Assembly: GCA_964344765.1 (NCBI GenBank)
Contig: CAYFOM010000049.1
Span: 1 to 29,055, forward strand
Direction: 5' to 3'
From: JACNIZ01 sp964344765
GTDB taxonomy: Bacteria; Planctomycetota; UBA1135
DNA length: 29,055 bases
Under the pieces are notes generated by a model. That model had not been told where the DNA came from and ran no database searches. It worked only from the letters and a program-made list of their open reading frames with translations. The first letter of the stretch is position 1, and every line of letters begins with the position of its first letter. Made by a program: the position numbers and the translations under genes. This document shows, one piece after another, positions 16,498 to 23,646 of this stretch.

Positions 16498-17597
16498 CAA
16501 AGTGCTTGGTGGCGGAGGCCGTTGGACAATCCAACAATTTGACCACCGGAAATTCCAGCGGCTTGGGTGTAGTAATCACCGCTTACCGGTGGAACGACGT
16601 AGCTTTGGCTAGTCGGTCCAGGCGGGCGTTGAATCATCGTCGACGGGTCGATCAGTGCATTGCCGCCCATGTACGAAATTGGGGCCGAAGCAGCGTTCTT
16701 CGAGTGCACGAGCAGCATCGCGTCGAAACTTGCTCCGCCTACGCGGGGCGCAAGGTTGAAGGTCACGAGGTTGCCGCTTTTGACTTCGGCGTCTACATCA
16801 AGCACAGCGTTATCAAAAGCCGTCGACGAACCGCCAAGGTCTTCGGCCCAATAGCGATTGGTATCAACCGGGCCGCCGTACAGGGTGATTCCAAAATTTG
16901 CCTCCGGGTGGCCACCGAACCAATAGCAACCATTGAACTGGTTGCCATTAGGCGCACTATGATCCCACCAAGTGAAGTAATTGGTGCGACCCGGAGAGCT
17001 GTTGGCAACAACCGGGCCGGAGTTATCACTATGCCAGTGCTGCCCCCACCCCATGAGCTGGTTACCAAAGGTGTCGGTGGTGAGGTTGCATTCGACGCCG
17101 GTGAAGTCGAGGGTCAAAATCCAGCAGGCAGCGGCCCCGTTGTTGCCGCCGGGCAATCCCGATAGCGTGTAAGCGCAATCCGCGGTCGGCCAGTTGACCG
17201 GCCCCGCGCAGTAGATGGACTCGTCATAAAAGTTCATCGTGACGGCGACCCCGTTTGGGTTGGATTCCGACGAACAATAGGTAAAGCTCATATCGGTGAT
17301 CTGCTCGGTGTGATCGGTGGCGAGATCTTCCAGGAAATAATCGTCAATCCACTCCTGGTCGGTGTAGGAGTAGGTGTAGTACTTAACCGCGCCGGAGTTG
17401 TTCAAGATGACTCGCGGCCCCACTCGCGCAGATCGCCCTCCATCAGGGATAAAGCCTTGTGCCGGATGAAAAGTTCCCGCGTAATTGGGCGCCGGCGCAA
17501 GTTGGATGGTGGCGGACTTGGAAGGCGCTTGCTCTTGCGAGTAGGCAGCAGCGAAAAGCGAGCTGAACAGGAAGAAGGTGACCAGGGCTCTCTTCAT
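16497..17597 (-). CDS. Secreted cysteine-containing protein, tandem family member B
   Basis: This 366-residue paralogue of the flanking genes has a signal peptide (cleavage likely near AYS-QEQ, residue 20). It keeps the six family cysteines (C108, C130, C141, C158, C170, C224) and all the family blocks, including TNRYWAEDLGG and the terminus LSNGLRHQAL. The C-terminal module (about residues 265-366) differs most from the others: the TVTFQLTDP stretch is replaced by LVTFNLAPRVGG, and the late cysteine of the other copies is a glycine here (YTQAAG). The gene ends in a 1-base overlap with member C, so B and C are translationally linked. I see no known enzyme motif. An exported binding or structural role is only an inference. 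Confidence 0.85.
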   Translation of the reverse strand: MKRALVTFFLFSSLFAAAYSQEQAPSKSATIQLAPAPNYAGTFHPAQGFIPDGGRSARVGPRVILNNSGAVKYYTYSYTDQEWIDDYFLEDLATDHTEQITDMSFTYCSSESNPNGVAVTMNFYDESIYCAGPVNWPTADCAYTLSGLPGGNNGAAACWILTLDFTGVECNLTTDTFGNQLMGWGQHWHSDNSGPVVANSSPGRTNYFTWWDHSAPNGNQFNGCYWFGGHPEANFGITLYGGPVDTNRYWAEDLGGSSTAFDNAVLDVDAEVKSGNLVTFNLAPRVGGASFDAMLLVHSKNAASAPISYMGGNALIDPSTMIQRPPGPTSQSYVVPPVSGDYYTQAAGISGGQIVGLSNGLRHQAL

Positions 17598-17656
17598 GAA
17601 AGGGAAACGTCACCGTCCCATGATGTGTCGCGCTTTTCTTCTCATTCGCGGCGCTG

Positions 17657-18754
17657 TTAAAGCGCTTGATGACGCAACGCGTTGCTGAAGCCGACTAGTT
17701 GGCCATTTTGGAAACACGCTGCCTGGGTGTAGCGATCGCCCATTACTGCTGGAATGGTATAGGTTTGGCTGGTTGGGCCGATCGGCATCGCCGACATCGT
17801 TGCCGGTTCAATCAGCACGTTGCCGCCCATGTAAGGAATCGCCCATGACGACGGTGCGCGGGCGTGGAATAACTGCATCCCGTCGTAGCCGACGCTATTT
17901 GGATCAGTGAGTTGGAAAGTCACGGTGTTGCCGACTTTGACCTGATTGTCGACGTCGAGCAAACCGTTGTCGAAGGGAGTCGATGTGCCGCCGAGATCGT
18001 CAGCCCAATAGCGATTGGTGTCGATAGGACCTCCAAACATATCGAGGTAAAAACTCTTTTCAGGAAGCCCGCCATTCCAGTAACACCCTTGGAAGGCATT
18101 AATATTGGGAAGAGTAGTATCGAACCAGGTCCAATAGTCAGTACTCGCGGCACCAGCCGTGGCGGTCCAAGGACCAGTAGTATTGTTGTTCCAAACTTGC
18201 CCCCAGCCGGTGCGCATTTGCCCGAAGGAAGTGGTCGCGAGGTCGCATTCCACACCCCATAAATCCACCAAAACGGTCCAGCAAGCTAGCGCCCCGTTGT
18301 TCCCTCCAGGCAATCCAACGATGTTATAGCTGCAGTCGGAAACCGGCCAATTCACGGGCCCACCGCAGTAGATCGACTCCTCATAAAAGTTCATCGTTAC
18401 CGCTGTCCCATTTGGATTCGTATCGGCGGAACAGTAAATGAACTCAAACCCATTGACTTGATCGGTGTGATCGGTTGCTTCGTCATGCAGGAAGACATCA
18501 TCGATCCACTCCTGGTCCGTACCCGGAATTCCGTAATAGTTGGTAAGAGTGCTATTCAGAATCCACCGATTCCCAATTCTTGCATTACTGTACGTAGGCG
18601 TCAGACCGGTGGATGGGTGATAGGTTCCGGCGTGAACAGGTGCGACCCCCGGAGGGATTCGGTCGAATTTGGGTTGAGGACTTTGTGGTTGTTGAGCAAT
18701 AGCCGTGAATCCGGCCAAAACTACGCTGGAAAGAGCAAGAGCATAGACGCGCAT
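17657..18754 (-). CDS. Secreted cysteine-containing protein, tandem family member A
   Basis: This is the first of three tandem paralogues in transcription order, 365 residues long. A signal peptide ends near A20 (TAIA-QQP). The six family cysteines are C108, C130, C141, C158, C170 and C224, with one more in YTQAACF near residue 350. Conserved blocks include DQEWIDD, ATDHTDQ, GGPVNWPVSDC, GLPGGNNGALACW and TNRYWADDLGG, and it ends LSNALRHQAL. It lies 56 bases after the serine hydrolase gene, and a strong hairpin occupies its upstream region. No catalytic motif is apparent. The many Trp, Asn and Gly residues and the paired cysteines suggest a rigid extracellular beta-rich fold. The family should be treated as unknown. 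Confidence 0.85.
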   Translation of the reverse strand: MRVYALALSSVVLAGFTAIAQQPQSPQPKFDRIPPGVAPVHAGTYHPSTGLTPTYSNARIGNRWILNSTLTNYYGIPGTDQEWIDDVFLHDEATDHTDQVNGFEFIYCSADTNPNGTAVTMNFYEESIYCGGPVNWPVSDCSYNIVGLPGGNNGALACWTVLVDLWGVECDLATTSFGQMRTGWGQVWNNNTTGPWTATAGAASTDYWTWFDTTLPNINAFQGCYWNGGLPEKSFYLDMFGGPIDTNRYWADDLGGTSTPFDNGLLDVDNQVKVGNTVTFQLTDPNSVGYDGMQLFHARAPSSWAIPYMGGNVLIEPATMSAMPIGPTSQTYTIPAVMGDRYTQAACFQNGQLVGFSNALRHQAL

Positions 18755-18760
18755 TTCCTA

Positions 18761-18790
18761 GGCAACGCTCCCCGGCGCGGGAGTGTCGCC
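18761..18790 (-). terminator. Strong hairpin between the serine hydrolase gene and secreted gene A
   Basis: GGCAACGCTCCC (18761-18772) and GGGAGTGTCGCC (18779-18790) form a 12-position stem with one mismatch and a 6-base loop. It lies 20-50 bases after the stop of the serine hydrolase gene and ends 6 bases before the ATG of the next gene. There is no T-run after the stem, so it may be a partial terminator, an RNA processing or stability element, or a structure controlling translation of the downstream gene. Confidence 0.5.
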
Positions 18791-18810
18791 AGAAATTTGC
18801 GCCGCGTTTG

Positions 18811-19950
18811 TTAATGATGAATTTGATAAGCCGCCGCCCACATCAGCGGCCACCAGTCGGCTTCGGTTTGGTTGAGGCCGCCGGTGAAGGTCATGTCGTG
18901 GCGCGGCCAGTAGTACATGAACGAATTGCCGTAGCCGTCGTGGCCCCAAACGCGGCCCATGCCGGAGCCCATCGGTACTCGGAAGAGGCCTAGGCCGTAT
19001 TCAATGCCACCGCTGCCGGTGTCCACCCATTCGAGCATTTGCGCGCGCGAGTCGGAGTTTGTGAACAGATCGCCGGTGGCGATGCTGCGGATGAATAAAT
19101 GCATGTCGCGAGTTGTACTAACCAACCCGCCGCCGGCCCAATCGGCGCTGTTATGGCGCAGCGGGAACATGTCGTCGGTGTCTTCGTAGCGGTGCGATTC
19201 TTGCACCACGCCGCGCGGTTGATCGCGCCAATGCAGCCAGGTTTGCGTCATGCCGAGCGGTTGGTAGATCAGCTCGTCGTAAACCTGTTCCAGCGGTTTG
19301 CCGGTGACTTGTTCGATGACCATGCCGGCCAGCAAGTAACCGGAATCGGAGTAATGCCAGCCTTGCCCCGGTGCAAACCACGGATCCAAACGCGGAATGA
19401 AGGCGAGGATGTCATCCGGCGTCCAATATTGCTGTGGGTGGGCAATGTATTGGAACAGAAAGTGATTGACCCCCGGCACCACGTACGGCGGGTCGTTCCA
19501 GTAATCCCCCATTCCTGTGGTGTGGTTGAGGCATTGACGCAGCGTGAGCTCCGGTCCGTAATCGTGCCCATTGACGACGTGCAGTCCGGTCACTACTGAC
19601 GCCGGCAACACCTGACCGAGCGGTTGATCCATATCGAGCAATCCCTGCTCCGCCAACAGCACCACCGTTGCCGCGGTCACCGCTTTGGATGTGCTTGCAA
19701 TCTCCAGCGACGCATTCGCCTGAATCTTCTGACTGTTGCCGCGAATCGCCTTGCCTGATCCACCTTCCCAAACCACCCACTCCGGTCCGGCGGTTACACG
19801 AAACACACCGCCGCCAAAACCGTTGTTTTGCGACACGATCGCATCAAGCTCGGTTTGAAAGTTGAACGTCTTGGTGCCGGGTTGCACCTGCGCTTGCGGC
19901 GCTGCGCACGATGCGAGCAATAGGGTAGATATGAGGGGAAGGACAGGCAT
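18811..19950 (-). CDS. Beta-lactamase-like serine hydrolase lipoprotein
   Basis: The 379-residue protein belongs to the class C beta-lactamase/penicillin-binding-protein-like hydrolases (esterases, D-peptidases). The catalytic S86-T-S-K89 motif is present, Y200-S-D202 stands where YxN is usual, and a GHDGYG segment near residue 350 corresponds to the HxG/KTG motif. The N-terminus is a lipoprotein signal with lipobox LLASC15, so the enzyme is probably anchored to a membrane. The ATG at 19950 is chosen because it gives this signal and has an AAGGAG Shine-Dalgarno sequence at 19963-19968, although 12 bases away. A reading from 20016 would put 22 unrelated residues before it. It follows a small membrane-protein gene by 16 bases. 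The substrate cannot be told from sequence. Confidence 0.87.
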   Translation of the reverse strand: MPVLPLISTLLLASCAAPQAQVQPGTKTFNFQTELDAIVSQNNGFGGGVFRVTAGPEWVVWEGGSGKAIRGNSQKIQANASLEIASTSKAVTAATVVLLAEQGLLDMDQPLGQVLPASVVTGLHVVNGHDYGPELTLRQCLNHTTGMGDYWNDPPYVVPGVNHFLFQYIAHPQQYWTPDDILAFIPRLDPWFAPGQGWHYSDSGYLLAGMVIEQVTGKPLEQVYDELIYQPLGMTQTWLHWRDQPRGVVQESHRYEDTDDMFPLRHNSADWAGGGLVSTTRDMHLFIRSIATGDLFTNSDSRAQMLEWVDTGSGGIEYGLGLFRVPMGSGMGRVWGHDGYGNSFMYYWPRHDMTFTGGLNQTEADWWPLMWAAAYQIHH

Positions 19951-19966
19951 GGAAAAAGAATACTCC

Positions 19967-20629
19967 TTAAGTATCCATGTAGGGGGCGCCAAAATCCAAA
20001 ACCAATACTGGGCCACGTATGGGCAAAGGGTCAGATAGCGGACTCAATTTGGCTATTTGGTCATCGGCGGTAGGCCCTTGGTACCACCAGCCTACGGCCA
20101 AAATTTCCTGGGGAGCCTTGTCAGGGAACTTTCCTTCTTTGATGAACGAATCCATCAAAACGAGGATGAGGTGATTCGCCGTCTCGCGTACCTCTGGGGA
20201 TAGGACCTCAAGAAACTTCTCTTGGTCGACGTAACGATCTCTTCCCTCCCAATCAATGGTTCGCGTACACCACATCTCCCACCCACAAACCGCATAGTTC
20301 CCTATTTCTAGATCGAGGAGCATGCCGGTGGAACTTGCCACGCCTTCATATCTCCAATCGGTGGAGTACAAATAACCGCGCAAGCCCAACATGCGATTGA
20401 TGCTTGCCGGCGGCTTGCCGTTTTCCAACCACTGCTCGACCACTCGCTTCGTGATCAAATCAATGTCTTTCTTTAAAGCACGCGAATCCGAGGGCGGACA
20501 GAAGAAGAAATCCCACGAAATGGACGCGGATAAAAGGAAGACTAGAAACGCACCTCCGGTAGCAGCCACCCACACCGGCGCCATGAAAAAATCACGCACC
20601 CATTTCTTGCGATCAAATTTCCATTTCAA
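19967..20629 (-). CDS. Hypothetical single-pass membrane protein
   Basis: I do not recognise this 220-residue protein. A basic N-terminus (KWKFDRKKWVR) is followed by one membrane segment (about residues 15-38) and a soluble domain of about 180 residues, probably outside the cytoplasm. That domain has a pair of cysteines (C114 and C120, in VCGWEMWC). The start appears to be TTG at 20629, overlapping the stop of the upstream phosphatase-family gene by 4 bases (TTGA). An ATG at codon 16 would remove the basic segment and is less likely. The gene sits between two lipoprotein hydrolase genes in a tight minus-strand cluster, which may point to a shared envelope role. Confidence 0.7.
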   Translation of the reverse strand: MKWKFDRKKWVRDFFMAPVWVAATGGAFLVFLLSASISWDFFFCPPSDSRALKKDIDLITKRVVEQWLENGKPPASINRMLGLRGYLYSTDWRYEGVASSTGMLLDLEIGNYAVCGWEMWCTRTIDWEGRDRYVDQEKFLEVLSPEVRETANHLILVLMDSFIKEGKFPDKAPQEILAVGWWYQGPTADDQIAKLSPLSDPLPIRGPVLVLDFGAPYMDT

Positions 20630-21462
20630 TCGAGTTCAAATGCAAAGGTTGCCGACACCGGGAAGTGGTCGGACGGGAATAAGCCATTCACCTTTTGCTC
20701 GTGGATCTTCGCCGACTGCATGCTGAGCCAGCGGCCGGCTTCAATGTTATTGATCAAAATATGATCAATGCGGCGGCCACCGGTTGGATCGGTGAAGCCG
20801 TTGAAGGTGCCGAGTTTGGAATCCGGCTGCATGGCTTCGATCACGTTTTCATAAAGCGCCATCGAAAACTGCACCATCGGCAAATCGCCGCGCTCGCCGT
20901 TGAAATCTCCCATGACGATGACCGGCATTTTCTCCGGCGCATGATCAATGATCAGTTGCGAACTCTTAGCGCGCGCCTCTTCCCCCATGTGGTCGAAGTG
21001 GGTGCCGTAAATGCACAACTCCTGGCCATCCCACTGAATCTTGGCGTAGGTCGCGGTGCGCGGCAGCGACGAATCCCACGACTTCGACGCGACGACGTCG
21101 GGCGTTTCGGACAGCCAAATGGTGCCGGATTCAAAAACCTTGATCGACTTGCGCACATACAGCCCGGAGAACTCGTCGTTGGTTCCCCCACCGCGGTGCA
21201 AACCGACCTTTTGGTAATCCGCCAAAACCGGCGCGAGGTAGTCCAACTGGAAATCCAACGCTTCTTGAATCGCCAACACATCCGGATCGACGCCGGCGAT
21301 CAGATCGGCAACGATCTCCTTGCGATGCTCCCACGCATGATCGCCGTCGTCGGCGGTGCCGTAGCGAATGTTGAAAGTCAGTACCTGCAGCTCGGCGCCG
21401 GTGAGGCCGCTTGAGCAGGCGCTTAAGAGCAGGAGGAGAATACAAGTGGTCCAGCGCAACAT
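20626..21462 (-). CDS. Endonuclease/exonuclease/phosphatase-family lipoprotein
   Basis: The 278-residue protein has the complete EEP active-site set: N31 in TFNIRYG, E67 in AIQEAL, H155 in GTHFDH, D186 and N188 in GDFNGE, D233-H234 in RIDHIL, and D265-H266 in PSDHFP. These residues bind Mg2+ and cleave phosphodiester or phosphomonoester bonds. The N-terminus is a lipoprotein signal with lipobox LSAC16, so the enzyme is exported and lipid-anchored. Its substrate could be extracellular nucleic acid, a phospholipid head group or another phosphate ester. It is the first gene of a minus-strand cluster and diverges from the M13 peptidase gene across only 38 bases. Confidence 0.9.
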   Translation of the reverse strand: MLRWTTCILLLLLSACSSGLTGAELQVLTFNIRYGTADDGDHAWEHRKEIVADLIAGVDPDVLAIQEALDFQLDYLAPVLADYQKVGLHRGGGTNDEFSGLYVRKSIKVFESGTIWLSETPDVVASKSWDSSLPRTATYAKIQWDGQELCIYGTHFDHMGEEARAKSSQLIIDHAPEKMPVIVMGDFNGERGDLPMVQFSMALYENVIEAMQPDSKLGTFNGFTDPTGGRRIDHILINNIEAGRWLSMQSAKIHEQKVNGLFPSDHFPVSATFAFELD

Positions 21463-21488
21463 GTCGGGGCCAGTTTACGAGGAATAGG

Positions 21489-21494
21489 TAAAAT
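21489..21494 (+). promoter_or_regulatory. Candidate -10 element for the M13 peptidase gene
   Basis: TAAAAT ends 6 bases before the ATG at 21501. The only purine-rich stretch (GAGGAA, 21479-21484) is 16 bases from the ATG, too far for a normal Shine-Dalgarno site. The layout is the same as at the double sulfatase gene and suggests a leaderless transcript. Confidence 0.42.
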
Positions 21495-21500
21495 TCCACG

Positions 21501-23645
21501 ATGAAACCACTCCAACTCCCCACGTTGATGCTGGCAGGTGCCGTCGTGCTGGCGGGCTGTCATGCGCCGGGTCACCACATGGGCAAGCCGGTTGCCCAAA
21601 CTGGCGCCGCTGGCTCCGGTCAGGCGGAAGAGCCGGTCATCAAGGGCGGCATTCCCGTCCCTGAAGCGGTGGAAACCGCGCACAAAGAGACTTTCAAGCA
21701 CGGTATTCATCGCCATGACATGGATGAAGACGTGCACCCGGGCCACGATTTTTACCTGTACGCCAACGGCTCGTGGGCTGAAGCCAACCCGATCCCGCCG
21801 GAGTATTCGTCGTGGGGTGTGGGCCGCGAGGTGCACGAGCGCAACCAGAAGATTTTGCAGAAGATTCTGGAGGACAGCTCGGCGAATCCAGGGCCCAAGG
21901 GTGAGACTCGCCAAATGATCGGCGATTTGTTTGCATCGGGTATGGACGAGGCGCGCATTGCCAAGTTGGGCGCGGCGCCGCTGAAGCCGACGTTGGCGAA
22001 GATTGACGGCATTCAAAACGTCAACGATTTGATTCGAGTGCTGCCCGAGCTGCAAAAGGATGGCGTCAGCGCTTTGTTTGGGGTGATGGTCGAAGCCGAC
22101 CCGACTGATTCGTCGATGTCGATTGCGTTCATGATGCAAGACGGCGCCGGCTTGCCGGATAAGGAGTACTACACCAAGACTGATGACGAGTCGGTGGAGT
22201 TGCGCGCCAAGTATCAGCAGCACATCAGCAATATGTTGGTGCTGCTCGGTCAGGATCGCGCGTCGGCCGATGCTGATGCGGCGACGGTTTTGCGCTTGGA
22301 AACGGAAATGTCGGCAGCCGGTTTTGGCGCGATGGATTTCCGCGATCCGAACAATTACAACAACAAAAAGTCGTTCGCCGATGCGCAGGCAATGATCCCG
22401 GCGATCCCGCTGGTTTACTGGTGCAGCGCGATGGGCTTTCAGGCCGACGAGCTGAACATGATCGCGCCGGATTATTGGCCGAACCTCAGCAACATGTTGA
22501 TGAACGAGCCGATCGCCAACTGGAAGGCGTATCTGCGTTGGCAGTTGGTCACCGGCGCGGCTGGTGCGTTGTCGCCGGAATTCTTTGATGAGAACTTCAA
22601 CTTCTACAGCCGCACGATGCGCGGCGTGGAGGCCAAGCAGCCGCGTTGGAAAACGGTTTCGCGAGTGGTGAGCGGAAGCTTGGGTGAAGCGCTCGGTCAG
22701 GAGTACGTCAAAGTTGCGTTCTCGCCGCAGGCTAAGGAGCGCGCCGAGCAAATGGTTGAGGATTTGCTGTGGGCGATGGAAGAGCAGATCAAAGCGGTCG
22801 ATTGGATGTCGGAAGAAACGCGTGTGCAGGCGTTGAAGAAGTTGGCGGCGTTCAACTACAAGATCGGCTATCCGGATGAGTGGAAGGATTACACCGGTTT
22901 GGAGATCCGCCGCGACGATTACTACGGCAACTTGGTGCGCGCCGGCCGCATGGAAATGGCGCGCAACATGGCCAAGATCGGCAAGCCGGTTGACAAGGGT
23001 GAATGGGGCATGGTGCCGCAGGTGGTGAATGCTTACTACCACCCGTTGTTGAATGAAGTGGTGTTCCCGGCCGGTATTTTGCAGCCGCCGTTCTTCAGCG
23101 AAGACGCCGACGATGCTTGCAACTATGGCTCGATGGGCGCCGTCATCGGTCACGAAATCACTCACGGTTTCGACGACTCCGGCGCGCAGTTCGACGCCGA
23201 CGGCAACCTGAAAATGTGGTGGACCGAAGCCGACTTCGCCGAGTTCAATCGCCGCGCCGACGGCTTGGTCAAGCAGTTCGACGCTTACACCATTGAAGAC
23301 GGCACTCACGTCAACGGCACGCTGACCTTGGGTGAAAACATCGCCGACTTGGGCGGTTTGCACATTGCGTACATGGCGCTGCAAAAGCGCATGGGCGACG
23401 ATTTCCACGGCGAAGTCGATGGCTTCACCATTCCGCAGCGGTTCTTCCTGGCTTACGCGCGCTCGTGGCGCGGTCACTCGCGCTTGGAAGCGCTGAAGAT
23501 TCAGGTCAACACCGATCCGCACTCGCCGAACTACTTCCGCGCAATTGGCCCGATCGCCAACTTGCAGGAATTCGCCGATGCGTTTGGATTGGATGAAAGC
23601 GCGCCGATGATGAAGCCGAAGTCGGAGCGCGTGGATATTTGGTAG
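21501..23645 (+). CDS. pepO: M13-family zinc metallopeptidase lipoprotein (PepO/neprilysin type)
   Basis: The 714-residue protein has a lipoprotein signal with lipobox LAGC20 and then the two-domain layout of M13 endopeptidases. The catalytic H551-E-I-T-H555 lies in VIGHEITHGFDDSG, and the third ligand E612 and D616 lie in GENIADLGG. The NAYYHPLLNEVVFPAGILQPPFF segment upstream and the C-terminal ending (here ESERVDIW-like rather than CRVW) are also family features. M13 enzymes cut short peptides outside the cytoplasm. A histidine-containing low-complexity stretch (about 21-45) follows the lipid-anchored cysteine. The ATG is well placed for the signal. The end converges on the zincin gene with one base between stops. 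Confidence 0.94.
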   Translation: MKPLQLPTLMLAGAVVLAGCHAPGHHMGKPVAQTGAAGSGQAEEPVIKGGIPVPEAVETAHKETFKHGIHRHDMDEDVHPGHDFYLYANGSWAEANPIPPEYSSWGVGREVHERNQKILQKILEDSSANPGPKGETRQMIGDLFASGMDEARIAKLGAAPLKPTLAKIDGIQNVNDLIRVLPELQKDGVSALFGVMVEADPTDSSMSIAFMMQDGAGLPDKEYYTKTDDESVELRAKYQQHISNMLVLLGQDRASADADAATVLRLETEMSAAGFGAMDFRDPNNYNNKKSFADAQAMIPAIPLVYWCSAMGFQADELNMIAPDYWPNLSNMLMNEPIANWKAYLRWQLVTGAAGALSPEFFDENFNFYSRTMRGVEAKQPRWKTVSRVVSGSLGEALGQEYVKVAFSPQAKERAEQMVEDLLWAMEEQIKAVDWMSEETRVQALKKLAAFNYKIGYPDEWKDYTGLEIRRDDYYGNLVRAGRMEMARNMAKIGKPVDKGEWGMVPQVVNAYYHPLLNEVVFPAGILQPPFFSEDADDACNYGSMGAVIGHEITHGFDDSGAQFDADGNLKMWWTEADFAEFNRRADGLVKQFDAYTIEDGTHVNGTLTLGENIADLGGLHIAYMALQKRMGDDFHGEVDGFTIPQRFFLAYARSWRGHSRLEALKIQVNTDPHSPNYFRAIGPIANLQEFADAFGLDESAPMMKPKSERVDIW

Positions 23646-23646
23646 G

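Noticed and set aside
15403..18754. The three similar genes as a CRISPR-like or simple DNA repeat
   Set aside because: The similarity is at protein level over whole genes with only short identical DNA patches; there are no regularly spaced short repeats.
19951..20016. In-frame upstream extension of the serine hydrolase
   Set aside because: It overlaps the preceding gene and would bury the lipoprotein signal; the ATG at 19950 has a Shine-Dalgarno sequence.
21423..23522. A 699-codon open frame on the minus strand opposite the M13 peptidase gene
   Set aside because: The plus strand encodes a complete M13 enzyme with all catalytic motifs. The minus-strand reading is Arg/His/Gln/Val-rich with no recognisable motif and arises because the peptidase gene rarely uses codons whose complements are stops. 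It also runs past the divergent promoter region into the EEP gene.
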